DNA of 64,000 bases from Alkaliphilus metalliredigens QYMF (GTDB lineage Bacteria; Bacillota; Clostridia; Peptostreptococcales; Natronincolaceae), in the NCBI RefSeq assembly GCF_000016985.1, contig NC_009633.1, positions 2,399,539 through 2,463,538 of the forward strand. Reading direction: 5' to 3'. Made by a program: the position numbers and the translations under genes. Shown in pieces: positions 50,302-59,198 of the stretch. The first letter of the stretch is position 1. Each line of letters opens with the position of its first letter. Below the pieces are notes generated by a model. It did no database searches and was not told where the DNA came from. It saw nothing but the letters and a program-made list of their open reading frames with translations.

Positions 50302-50419
50302 TAACAGTGCATTGCCGGCTTCGCTGCGCTCCGACCCAAAGCTTTTCGCTGGGAGACAAGCTCCGCCAAGAGGTATTCCTTTTGGGTCCAGCTCAAAGGC
50401 TTCGGCAATGCGAAACGTT
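50302..50419 (+). repeat. attC-like imperfect hairpin A
   Basis: The architecture TAAC-N3-GCATTGCCG ... CGGCAATGC-N5-GTT holds at 50302-50317 and 50403-50419, with an inner perfect pair gacccaaa (50333-50340) and tttgggtc (50381-50388). Outer AAC/GTT boxes, an unpaired spacer and an inner long stem are how integron attC sites fold. It lies about 85 bases before the repeat-protein gene. An open frame across it is chance. Confidence 0.55.
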
Positions 50420-50506
50420 CTTGGCTATACAAATAGCATAGTGAGTGAGTAAGGAAAATGAATGAGTTAATGTTTCTAAAACAACCAATTTTATAAGGAG
50501 GCAGGT

Positions 50507-51142
50507 ATGAAAAAAGTAAAGATATATAAAGGATATGATAGTTTTCAACAAAACCTAGATGGAACATATGTCTGTGGAGGAGCATACGATAGTTTCCAAG
50601 AGAATCCAGATGGAACATATGTCTGTGGAGGAGCATACGATAGTTTCCAAGAGAATCCAGATGGAACATATGTCTGTGGAGGGGCATACGATAGTTTCCA
50701 AGAGAATCCAGATGGAACATATGTCTGTGGAGGGGCATACGATAGTTTCCAAGAGAATCCAGATGGAACATATGTCTGTGGAGGGGCATACGACAGCTTC
50801 CAACAGAATCCAGATGGAACATATGTCTGTGGAGGGGCATACGACAGCTTTCAGCAGAATCCAGATGGTACATATGTTTTAGGAGGAGCATATGATAGTT
50901 TCCTACAGAATCCAGATGGTACATACGTCTGTGGAGGGGCATATGATAGTTTCCAACGGAATCCTGACGGCACATATGTTTGTGGAGGAGCATATGATAG
51001 TTTCCTACAGAATCCAGATGGTACATACGTCTGTGGAGGGGTATACGACAGCTTCCAAGAGAATCCAGATGGAACATATGTCTGTGGAGGAGCATATGAT
51101 AGTTTTCAACGGAATCCTGACGGTACATATGTTTGCAGCTGA
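50507..51142 (+). CDS. Protein of twelve 17-residue Cys-containing tandem repeats
   Basis: The 211-residue protein is a nine-residue start (MKKVKIYKG) followed by twelve copies of YDSFQENPDGTYVCGGA-type units. Positions 6-7 vary (QE, QQ, QR, LQ); repeat 7 has Leu for Cys and the last ends in Cys-Ser. DNA units are 51 bases, and repeats 2-5 are almost identical, implying recent expansion. An aaggagg site precedes the ATG. The short beta-turn motif NPDGTYV suggests a small beta-hairpin per unit; a solenoid or metal-binding stack is possible. No signal peptide. Function unknown. Confidence 0.85.
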   Translation: MKKVKIYKGYDSFQQNLDGTYVCGGAYDSFQENPDGTYVCGGAYDSFQENPDGTYVCGGAYDSFQENPDGTYVCGGAYDSFQENPDGTYVCGGAYDSFQQNPDGTYVCGGAYDSFQQNPDGTYVLGGAYDSFLQNPDGTYVCGGAYDSFQRNPDGTYVCGGAYDSFLQNPDGTYVCGGVYDSFQENPDGTYVCGGAYDSFQRNPDGTYVCS

Positions 51143-51183
51143 TATACATAAAGATATCAAAAACTTTCGTAAGATACTGCACA

Positions 51184-51255
51184 TAACAACGCATTTGGCG
51201 TAAAGGGCAAAGCTTCGGGGGTCTGGTTCGTTAGCGTCGCAAATGCAGAACGTTA
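51184..51255 (+). repeat. attC-like imperfect hairpin B
   Basis: TAAC-N3-GCATTTG (51184-51197) pairs with CAAATGC-N5-GTTA (51240-51255). The TAAC/GTTA boxes are perfect complements. The design matches hairpin A (same spacer lengths, similar spacer gaaac/agaac), and the two flank the repeat-protein gene like the ends of a gene cassette. Confidence 0.55.
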
Positions 51256-51876
51256 GTGCGCCAAGTCAGGTAAGGTCTAACCAACCACCTGTATCAAGTG
51301 TTGCGTTGATACTGGCGACAATAAAGATGAAGCGACACCGAGAATCATATAGGCCATAGGGGAGACCGTAATCCCTGAAGCATATTCAGCCCCATAAATC
51401 GCGTACCTAGAAATAGGAAAATGCAGATGACGACGTGTTTTACGTCACGGAAGTCAATACAAAGGAATCGTTAATAGTGAGATTTTTGAGGGTCTGTCGG
51501 GGTCCTATAACATGGCATGTATGAAGAGAAATGTCAGGAACTTGGGAGGATCAGTAGGTTCTGTAGGTTCCAGTGATAAGCTGGTAGACCCATCCAACCG
51601 AAAAATAGGACGGTCGATGACATTACAGGGTTCGGATCAACCCATAGAACTCTGAGGTTGGGAAAGCCAACTACATGGGGAAGGAGTTGACAGGAATATG
51701 TACTTCGTAAAGGAAACATTAGCCGGGCATGTTGGGCTGGATAAACTAATGCAAACCTCACTGCGAGGAATAAGGCAGAAGGCAAAGTTAGAGTTTAAAT
51801 ATTAATTTGCTGGATTACGGAACTGGATATTTCTGAAGAGCCTGGTGCGTCAGGTAACTGGCGCTTCTACCGTGAC
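51256..51876 (+). mobile_element. Group II intron-like non-coding element, copy 1
   Basis: About 620 bases without a gene. The 5' end gtgcgcc fits the GUGYG rule of group II introns, and internal strings such as caccgagaatc and aacatggcatgtatgaag recall group II intron RNA near the intron-encoded protein. The 3' end has a conserved gcgtcag-GTAA-ctggcgc hairpin. No reverse transcriptase and no recognisable domain V are present, so it is at best a degenerate or incomplete intron. Copy 2 (52918-53370) shares its ends and most of its 5' half. Confidence 0.45.
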
Positions 51877-51956
51877 GTCGACATTATATACTAGGTATTG
51901 ATCTCTCAAAAGTATTTGAGTATATTAAACAATAATTTTTTTAGGGGTGATTATAT

Positions 51957-52757
51957 ATGGGAAAAGAAGTTATAGGAAGTAGGGCTAAATTTGTTATTAA
52001 TGATAAGAATGATTGTATCATGTATCTGGGACATCTCTTAGAGTATGCAGTTAAGAAGAAGGAAGTATATTGGGAATTGATTCTAGAGTCAATTACTTAT
52101 TATACTCATGAATTAGAACGTGCAGGAATTAAATTTAGTGGAGAAATTAGAATTGATGAAATTATTATGATTGAAGATAAAAAAATATTACATAGTAATA
52201 TTGCTTTCAGTAAATTTAAATTATTTACATCTGCAATGAAATTAATAGAGAATGAAATTATTAATATAATTGGTGATTATAGTAAAGATAAACGCTCAAT
52301 TTCTTATAACAATTATCTTAGTATCATTAAAAACGATAAAATTGGACAAGTAAAATTTCATCATAACCTAGAAAGAGATGAATTGATTAAGAAATATAAA
52401 GAACATAGAAACTATAATGCTCACTTTACAAGTGATAAATTATGTGAATGGATTGACTATAGAATTAAACAGTCTCAAGAATATGAAAATGTAAAATTTG
52501 AATTTGGAGATGATTTTAATATTTATGTATCAGATGAAATTCAGTTGGAATATTTGAGAACAGAATTAGTTAGACATATGAAAACGCATTTCGAATATGA
52601 AAAAGCAATTGATCATATTAAGCAAGATTTTCAATATTTAAATGGTAGAGATATTAAAATTAATGTAAAGAAAGTACCACTTGACAAGTCAGCTATACCG
52701 ATTTCAGAGAATGGTTACTCTAGTCATCTGAGAAGCAATAATAGAGAAACAAAGTAG
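51957..52757 (+). CDS. Uncharacterised protein with an Rx4H (HEPN-type) motif
   Basis: This 266-residue alpha-helical protein starts at ATG 51957 after aggggtg. It contains the motif HRNYNAHF with Arg151 and His156 (Rx4H with Asn after Arg), the catalytic pattern of HEPN ribonucleases found in toxins, Abi and CRISPR effectors. The rest is rich in Lys, Ile and Asn with no other motif. Base composition is more AT-rich than the core genes. RNase activity is a hypothesis. It lies between copies 1 and 2 of the intron-like element. Confidence 0.6.
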   Translation: MGKEVIGSRAKFVINDKNDCIMYLGHLLEYAVKKKEVYWELILESITYYTHELERAGIKFSGEIRIDEIIMIEDKKILHSNIAFSKFKLFTSAMKLIENEIINIIGDYSKDKRSISYNNYLSIIKNDKIGQVKFHHNLERDELIKKYKEHRNYNAHFTSDKLCEWIDYRIKQSQEYENVKFEFGDDFNIYVSDEIQLEYLRTELVRHMKTHFEYEKAIDHIKQDFQYLNGRDIKINVKKVPLDKSAIPISENGYSSHLRSNNRETK

Positions 52758-52854
52758 AGTGGAATCATATCTGAATAAAATATTAAACTTATAAGTGAAA
52801 AGATAAGATTAGCTATTTTCGTATAGAACATCTACTAACAGCATGTTCTAAACA

Positions 52855-52917
52855 TTCATCAGTATTTAGAGAAAGGCTTCGTAACAGCTGATGAACGACG
52901 GGGACGGCAGAACGTTA
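52855..52917 (+). repeat. Degenerate hairpin C before element copy 2
   Basis: The pair ttcatcag (52855-52862) and ctgatgaa (52888-52895) forms an eight-base stem, and the segment gcagaacgtta (52907-52917) is identical to the right arm of hairpin B. No clean left TAAC partner is seen, so attC status is weaker than for A and B. Confidence 0.35.
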
Positions 52918-53370
52918 GTGCACCAAGCAAAGGTGAATCGTACACAGAGAATCATATAGGCCATAGGGGAGACCATAATTCCTGAAGCATATTCAGCCTT
53001 GTAAGTCGTGGGTCTAGAAATAGACAAAATGCAGATGACGACGTGTTTAACGTCACGGAAGTCAATACAAAAGAATCGCTAAAGGTGAGATTCTTGAGGG
53101 TCTGTCGGGGTCCTATAACATGGCATGTATGAAGAAAAATGTCAGGTACTTGGGAGGATCTATAGGTTCCAACGATAAACTGGTAGACCCATCCAACCGA
53201 ACATGTAGGACTGGGTAAACTAATGCAAACCTCACTGCGAGGAATAAGGCAGAAGGCAAAGAAGAATTGTCGGATTACGGAACTGAATATTTCTGAAAAT
53301 CCCGGTGTGGTAGTTCCTCACGCCGGGATCTGGGCGGGGTGCGTCAGGTAACTGGCGCTTCTACCGTGAC
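52918..53370 (+). mobile_element. Group II intron-like non-coding element, copy 2
   Basis: About 450 bases. It is near-identical over long stretches to copy 1 (for example gagaatcatataggccata and ggtcctataacatggcatg), begins gtgcacc and ends with the same gcgtcaggtaactggcgc hairpin and taccgtgac. Compared with copy 1, it lacks roughly 200 internal bases and carries an extra hairpin (atcccgg...ccgggat). No ORF or domain V is recognised. Confidence 0.45.
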
Positions 53371-53414
53371 AGTGCCATTATGCATAGAATATGAATTTAA
53401 AAGGAGAAAAGGTC

Positions 53415-54701
53415 ATGAACTCACTTGATATTTTTCAAGATGAAGAAATAGTTACTAGTTCTGTCATAAGTGAAGAGGTAATAAATCAATTAATCGAAAA
53501 ATGTAAAGAATCAAGTATTGAATACTCTTATGTAAACAGTAATTTTATAATCATGTTGAGCTCTGGTAGGAGTAAGTATAAAATATTAATAGATAATATG
53601 AAGTATGCTTTAAATGTATTAGAAATTGATTTTAGTAAATATGTTGTACTACAAGATTATTTAGCAATATGCTCATATGAGAAGGGGACCATTGAAGCAA
53701 TATTTGAACCAATTCATTTACCATATCATCTTCTTCTAAGAAAACTTTTTGATAATTATGAATCAACTGATGAGAAGATTAGGATAGTTCAGGAAACTGA
53801 TATTGGTAATTTAGCTCTAGAAATTGGAAAGGTATCTAAAGAATTAGGTGTTATTTTTCATTCGCAGATTAGAAGGAATTTTATTTCTATTAAACTTAGT
53901 GGTTTAAATATTAAGCAACATAATAAGGCATTGGATATACTTAAAAAAGTTACTGATTCATTATTTTTTCAAATTGAATTAAGGTATAAGTTGCCTATTA
54001 TTCTTTCTAAACAAAACAGTGGCATGGCTGGTGGGAGGTATTTTAAAGAAGTAAACGTTGAAGAGCTTAAATTCCCGAAAATTCAATATAACAGTGAAGC
54101 ACTTTCATTATACTGGTATGCAAGAAGTGCTCGTAGGATGCCATTATTACAATATCTAGCATATTATCAATCTATAGAATATTATTTTCCATTGTACTCA
54201 GACATAGAAGCTAAAAAAACACTAAAAAATATGTTGATGAATCCCACTTTTAATGAACACAATGAAGCAGATTTGTCTAAAGTAATTGTTTCTATTAGAA
54301 CAAAGTTGGGAGGGAAAGGATTTGCAAATGAAAGAACTCAGCTGCTATCGACTTTAAAGGAATGTATTAATCCTGATGAAATTCGTGACTTTTTAAAAAG
54401 TAGTTCTAAGAAAGAAGATTTTTTTTCATTGAAGAATGAACAAGGAAATATTGCTAAGAAACTTTCTAATGCAAAACTAACTGTTAACCAAGATGATACT
54501 GAAATAATAAACAATTTAAAGGAAAGGATTTATGATATTAGATGTAAGATTGTCCACACTAAAGCACTAAGTCAGGAGGATACAGTTGAATTGATTCTTC
54601 CGTTTTCTAAAGAAGCTGAAAATCTTGATTTTGATGTTGAATTATTAAAATTAATCTCACAACAAGTAATTATTACTAGTGGGAACCAATTATTACTTTA
54701 A
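53415..54701 (+). CDS. Uncharacterised protein with C-terminal Rx4H (HEPN-type) motif
   Basis: This 428-residue protein starts at ATG 53415, after aaggagaaaagg. The C-terminal region contains IYDIRCKIVHTKA, with Arg376 and His381 in an Rx4H arrangement embedded in helices, as in HEPN RNase folds. The N-terminal ~170 residues are mixed alpha/beta and unrecognised. Layout resembles ApeA/Abi-like HEPN proteins, but I cannot confirm it. It lies directly after element copy 2 and before the IetAS-type genes. Confidence 0.6.
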   Translation: MNSLDIFQDEEIVTSSVISEEVINQLIEKCKESSIEYSYVNSNFIIMLSSGRSKYKILIDNMKYALNVLEIDFSKYVVLQDYLAICSYEKGTIEAIFEPIHLPYHLLLRKLFDNYESTDEKIRIVQETDIGNLALEIGKVSKELGVIFHSQIRRNFISIKLSGLNIKQHNKALDILKKVTDSLFFQIELRYKLPIILSKQNSGMAGGRYFKEVNVEELKFPKIQYNSEALSLYWYARSARRMPLLQYLAYYQSIEYYFPLYSDIEAKKTLKNMLMNPTFNEHNEADLSKVIVSIRTKLGGKGFANERTQLLSTLKECINPDEIRDFLKSSSKKEDFFSLKNEQGNIAKKLSNAKLTVNQDDTEIINNLKERIYDIRCKIVHTKALSQEDTVELILPFSKEAENLDFDVELLKLISQQVIITSGNQLLL

Positions 54702-55234
54702 GCGGTATCAATTTAGCTTATACGAGATGCAACATCACATTATGTTTAAAGTAGGTGCAAAAGTGTACGTTATGGGGGACAGGTCAGAGCATCACATCCC
54801 TTCACCGGGAGCGTAGCATGTATAATACTGACCTTGTGGTAATTAGAATGGAAGTATCGAGTCGAAAATAAACTTTAATATTCGACAAATAGTTCTGAAA
54901 TAATAAGTAAGTGACTTGAATTAGGTGAGGAACGGGTGAACATTGAAAGAGAGTTATTATAGCTATGTCTATAAACGCATATTTATAGAAAATAAATGTA
55001 GATGAATTCAAGTATATAAAATAATTAAATATCAAAAAAACTTGGGGTAACTAGACATAAGTTAATGACTATTCTTATTAAATCGGATGCTAAGGTGATA
55101 AAATAGTATGAAATATTCTAATATAAAACTGATGAATAATACCTATTAGATAACGAAAAAGGACTATATGATAACAAAATACTTACTATTGATAACGAAT
55201 TATGATATAATTCTACCAGTAGGAGGTGTTTTAA
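54702..55234. other. AT-rich spacer before the AAA ATPase gene
   Basis: No supported gene. It may hold the promoter of the AAA/subtilisin pair: the GTG at 55235 has a taggagg site. A short GC-rich patch (54775-54815) was noted but has no clear structure. Confidence 0.4.
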
Positions 55235-56323
55235 GTGAATACAGAAATTATTAAAATTATAGAAGGTAGTCTTAATAATGACAAACAGAAAGTAATATCA
55301 TATGCAAAGGTTCTAGCTAATAATTTAGAACAAGAAGGAGAAGTGTTAGTAGCTAGAAAAATTAGAAAGATGATAGGGGATAAAGATATTCATCCGGTGT
55401 ATTTAGATGATTTATTATCTAAGCCAGTAGATAAAGAGAGTAGAATGGATATTTTAGACGTAGAGGTTCCATCGGGAAACTTCCAAAGCTTAATTTTTTC
55501 ATACAACTTAACTAAAGAGATTGATCAGTTCATTGCAATGGCAAAGAATAAAGAAAAGCTATACAGCTTTGGAATAGAATCACCACATTCTTTATTACTC
55601 TATGGTGTACCTGGTGGTGGAAAAACAAGTATTGCAAAGTATATATCTGAAAAAATGGAATTACCTTTAGTGACAGCTAGGTTAGATTCTCTAATTTCAT
55701 CATTATTGGGGAGTACTGCTAAGAATATAAGGAGAATATTTGAATTTTCATCTAAACAACCGTGTATATTATTTTTAGATGAATTTGACGCAATAGCTAA
55801 AGCAAGAGATGATAAACACGAATTGGGAGAATTGAAAAGAGTTGTTAATACATTACTACAAAATATTGATGAATTTAACAATAACAATATTCTAATTGCA
55901 GCAACAAATCACCCTGATTTATTAGATTCAGCGATTTGGAGGAGATTCTCCACTGTAATAGAAGTGCCTGTACCAGCAGAAAATGAAATTAATGAACTTA
56001 TAAAGAGATTTTTAGGTAATATGATGTATGATTTTCAAGATAATACTAAACTATTCAATAATATACAGGCATTACTAGAAGGATGTTCACCAGCTGATAT
56101 AAAAAATATCTGCATTAACTGTATGAAAAAAACAATTATAAATGATAAACAACAGATAGAATATCAAGATTTGATATATGAGATATATTTATTTAAATAT
56201 CATAATATAAGCGAACTCGAGTCCGTTGTAAAATTCATGAATGATAACGGAGTAGCTCAAATGAAAATTCACAAGGCGATAAATTTATCATTAAGACAGA
56301 TTAGAAATATACTAAAAAAATAG
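55235..56323 (+). CDS. AAA+ ATPase, IetA-like
   Basis: This 362-residue ATPase has Walker A GVPGGGKTS (residues 124-132), Walker B ILFLDEFD with Asp182-Glu183, an ATNHPDLLD sensor 1 region, and a WRRF arginine-finger segment. It begins at GTG 55235 after taggagg. It ends 11 bases before a subtilisin-type protease gene. This AAA-subtilase pair matches the IetAS system (an Agrobacterium plasmid stability module, later shown to act against phage). The ATPase is presumably the regulator or antitoxin-like partner. Confidence 0.8.
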   Translation: MNTEIIKIIEGSLNNDKQKVISYAKVLANNLEQEGEVLVARKIRKMIGDKDIHPVYLDDLLSKPVDKESRMDILDVEVPSGNFQSLIFSYNLTKEIDQFIAMAKNKEKLYSFGIESPHSLLLYGVPGGGKTSIAKYISEKMELPLVTARLDSLISSLLGSTAKNIRRIFEFSSKQPCILFLDEFDAIAKARDDKHELGELKRVVNTLLQNIDEFNNNNILIAATNHPDLLDSAIWRRFSTVIEVPVPAENEINELIKRFLGNMMYDFQDNTKLFNNIQALLEGCSPADIKNICINCMKKTIINDKQQIEYQDLIYEIYLFKYHNISELESVVKFMNDNGVAQMKIHKAINLSLRQIRNILKK

Positions 56324-56334
56324 GGGGGAGCTTG

Positions 56335-58683
56335 ATGGGAAAAAGAAACCTACCAGTTAAATTGTTTGCTAAAAGAACGATAGACGATAGGTTGGTTGAA
56401 GCAGGGGGAAGTAAGAGTGAGCAAAAGTGGATTTTACATGGTCAAGAACTAAATAATAAAGTAATGGAATTACAGAAAGGTTTAGATAGCGTTGAAAAAG
56501 TATTAGAAAAAAGACAGAAAGAGAATAGTAATATTCCAGTGATAATTTCAGCAGAATTGCAGAATAAAGCTCTTGCAAAGACACATAGAAAAGTGATAAA
56601 AAGTTTATTTGATGTAAATAATAACACACAAAGTATTATTGGACTTAGAAATGATAATGAATTATTGGTTAGAGTTGATAAAAAAGAAGATATGAAGAAA
56701 ATTCAAAGTAAAATAAAAGATTGTAACAGGAATGCTCATGCTATTTCAGCACTACAGGAAATAATGAGTTTTCAACCATATATAGAGTTACCTGAAAATC
56801 ATGTGGATCCATTGAAAATTAAACTGATTAATTTTATGGATTCGGATATCAACAATGCTGTTGAACATGATTTTGAGCATTTGTGTAGTCGTAAACTAAA
56901 TATTGAGTTTAAAAAAACTCAATATACAAAGAGTACAATTGTATATAAGATTATATTAGATCATATAGAAAAATTGAAGGATATAAAAGAATTTTCAGGT
57001 CTTTATTCAATCGAACCAATGCCAGAACATGATTTGTCACTAGAAGAAAATATTGATGATGATGACATCCCTATAAAAAAACCTGAGCCAAATATAGACT
57101 ATCCTATAGTTGGTATATTAGATAGTGGAATTGGTCGAATTCCACATTTGAAACCGTGGCTGTTAGATGAAAAATTTTGTCCTTATCCAGAAGATGAAAT
57201 TGATAATAAACATGGTACAGCAACTGCTGGAATCCTTTTATATAGTGATGAATTAGAAAAATCAGCTCAAACAGGGTTGTACGGGTGCAGAATTCTAGAT
57301 GCTACAGTTTTTCCTAAAATAAATGAAGAACAGAAACTTGACCAAGATGAACTTCTTATTAATATCAAGGATGCAATAAAAAGACACCATAAAGAAGTGA
57401 AAATATGGAATCTATCTATAGGTACTAGAACAGAATGTAAAAATGACAGATTTTCAGATTTTGGTAAAGCATTAGATGAATTGGAAGATAAGTATAATAT
57501 TATTATTTTCAAGTCAGTTGGTAATTGCAAGTCATTTTTAAATGGGAAACCCAAAAGTAGGATATCTGTTTCAGCAGATAGTGTTAGATCAATAGTTGTA
57601 GGGTCTATTGCTCATAAAAAACAAAGGTACGATTTAGCAGAAATAAATCACCCGTCCCCCTTCACAAGAACTGGGAGAGGGCCAGCACATATTATTAAAC
57701 CGGATGTTGTTCATTTTGGCGGGAATGCTGGTGTGAAAGATAATAATATGACTACAACTGGGGTGAAAACTTTTTCGCCGACTGGAAAAGTATCATCTTT
57801 AATAGGGACAAGCTTTTCAACACCTAAGGTTACAGCAATAGCTGCAGGTTTATACCAAGAATTAGATGAAGACTTTGATCCGCTTTTGTTAAAAGGATTG
57901 ATAATACATTCAGCTAATTATCCTATTGACTTGAAAATGTCAATGGATGACAAGGTAAATCAGTTAGGTTTCGGAAAACCTAAAACTACTACAGACATTT
58001 TGTATAATGCTCAAAATGAAATGACGTTAATAATGAGAGATAATATATCCAAAGGTCAATACATGGATATATTAGATTTTCCAATACCTGACTGTATGAT
58101 AGAGAAGGGGTATTATACTGGACAAATAATTGTAACACTAGTATATAATCCTATTTTAGAGTCGTGGCAAGAAGGTGAATATTGTCAATCAAATGTGAAC
58201 GTTATGTTAGGATCATATAACAATAGAGTTCATAGAGATACAAATAAGAAAACAATCAGAAATCCAATTGGAAGAGACGATACTACCCAAAATATTTTGA
58301 CACGAAGTTTATATTCCCAAAAAGCAATTAACAACGAAAAGGGGGGATTTGGCGGCAGTGAAAGATTATTAATTCAGTATGGAGGCAAGTATCACCCTGT
58401 AAAAAAATATGCGATAGATTTAGCAGACTTTAAAATTACAGATAAAAGAAAATACTTAAGTGCACCCAGAAAATGGTTTCTAAAAGTTGAAAATTTATAT
58501 AGAGACTATATTGAAGGTAAAGGTGTAGAGCTAAATCAGGAGTTTTGCCTATTAGTGACAATCAAGCACCCTAATCCAGAAAAAAATATTTACACTGAGG
58601 TTACAAAGTTACTAGATAGACATAACTTTTACCACTCAAATATTAAGTTGAAACATGAAGTAAAAGTACATACAGAACGATAA
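56335..58683 (+). CDS. Subtilisin-like serine protease, IetS-like
   Basis: This 782-residue protein has an S8-family triad: Asp263 in VGILDSGIG, His293 in KHGTATAGI, Ser493 in GTSFSTP. It has a long N-terminal helical region (1-250) and a C-terminal strand-rich region. No signal peptide is seen, so it acts inside the cell. The start is ATG 56335 (aggggggag five bases upstream). It forms a pair with the AAA ATPase before it; in IetAS both are needed for phage defence. Confidence 0.82.
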   Translation: MGKRNLPVKLFAKRTIDDRLVEAGGSKSEQKWILHGQELNNKVMELQKGLDSVEKVLEKRQKENSNIPVIISAELQNKALAKTHRKVIKSLFDVNNNTQSIIGLRNDNELLVRVDKKEDMKKIQSKIKDCNRNAHAISALQEIMSFQPYIELPENHVDPLKIKLINFMDSDINNAVEHDFEHLCSRKLNIEFKKTQYTKSTIVYKIILDHIEKLKDIKEFSGLYSIEPMPEHDLSLEENIDDDDIPIKKPEPNIDYPIVGILDSGIGRIPHLKPWLLDEKFCPYPEDEIDNKHGTATAGILLYSDELEKSAQTGLYGCRILDATVFPKINEEQKLDQDELLINIKDAIKRHHKEVKIWNLSIGTRTECKNDRFSDFGKALDELEDKYNIIIFKSVGNCKSFLNGKPKSRISVSADSVRSIVVGSIAHKKQRYDLAEINHPSPFTRTGRGPAHIIKPDVVHFGGNAGVKDNNMTTTGVKTFSPTGKVSSLIGTSFSTPKVTAIAAGLYQELDEDFDPLLLKGLIIHSANYPIDLKMSMDDKVNQLGFGKPKTTTDILYNAQNEMTLIMRDNISKGQYMDILDFPIPDCMIEKGYYTGQIIVTLVYNPILESWQEGEYCQSNVNVMLGSYNNRVHRDTNKKTIRNPIGRDDTTQNILTRSLYSQKAINNEKGGFGGSERLLIQYGGKYHPVKKYAIDLADFKITDKRKYLSAPRKWFLKVENLYRDYIEGKGVELNQEFCLLVTIKHPNPEKNIYTEVTKLLDRHNFYHSNIKLKHEVKVHTER

Positions 58684-58692
58684 TAGGGTTTT

Positions 58693-58727
58693 AAAAAGGA
58701 AATGTATATACAATACATTTCCTTTTT
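58693..58727. terminator. Bidirectional terminator
   Basis: The 14-pair stem aaaaaggaaatgta/tacatttccttttt with a seven-base loop lies between the protease gene and the convergent gene at 58746. Confidence 0.85.
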
Positions 58728-58745
58728 AGATTATATAACATTTAA

Positions 58746-59198
58746 TTAATTGCTAAATAATGAGTCTAAAAAAACATCAACTGAGTTTAGTTTATCCTCA
58801 ACTATAAAAGCCATTTGAGTTAACTCTTTTTGCAGTTCTGATAATGTATTTAATCTAACTATCCTAGAGTTTGAATTAATTTGAACACATAATACACGAT
58901 AATCATTCTTAGAATAGCTGTTTGATTCAAGTGTGAAGTTATATAAATACATGTAGCCATTGTTTATAGAAGCAAAATAAGAAACCACTTGATTAAATTC
59001 AATTTTATCCACTATAGATCCAGATATAACTTTATCCTTTGTCAATTCTTTGAAGAGTTGCTTAAAATATGTTTCGTAATCAGAAGGTAAAATGTCGGTT
59101 ACTGATTGTCCGTCAGAAAAGCGATGCCATTTCATGTCGCTGCTTTTAGTCCTTATAATTAATTCTGTTATAGTATTATATATTTTTTTATTATCCAT
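58746..59198 (-). CDS. Uncharacterised cytosolic protein
   Basis: This 150-residue protein begins MDNKK (complement of 59196-59198), 12 bases after aaaggag; an ATG at 59210 is adjacent to that site and less likely. It is a mixed alpha/beta protein with FSDGQSVTDILPSDYE and an alternation of strands; no family is recognised. It overlaps the end of the upstream membrane protein by eight bases, so they form a two-gene unit of unknown role, within the cargo region beside the IetAS-type genes. Confidence 0.55.
   Translation of the reverse strand: MDNKKIYNTITELIIRTKSSDMKWHRFSDGQSVTDILPSDYETYFKQLFKELTKDKVISGSIVDKIEFNQVVSYFASINNGYMYLYNFTLESNSYSKNDYRVLCVQINSNSRIVRLNTLSELQKELTQMAFIVEDKLNSVDVFLDSLFSN

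Noticed and set aside
50516-51140. CRISPR-like periodic repeat
   Set aside because: Units of 51 bases follow each other without spacers and keep one reading frame, so this is a coding tandem repeat.
50301-51194. A 297-codon minus-strand frame full of HMFHLDSxGNYRM-like repeats
   Set aside because: It is the antisense shadow of the tandem repeat gene at 50507; the 51-base periodicity keeps several frames open. The plus frame has the ribosome binding site and the simple repeat start.
51534-51785. 83-codon minus-strand frame inside element copy 1
   Set aside because: It lies in a region conserved as RNA-like sequence between the two copies and has no start signal; copy 2 does not keep it.
51256-51876. 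Group I intron or IStron
   Set aside because: I could not find the conserved P, Q, R and S core elements, and no transposase-like ORF is present; group II resemblance is better, though incomplete.
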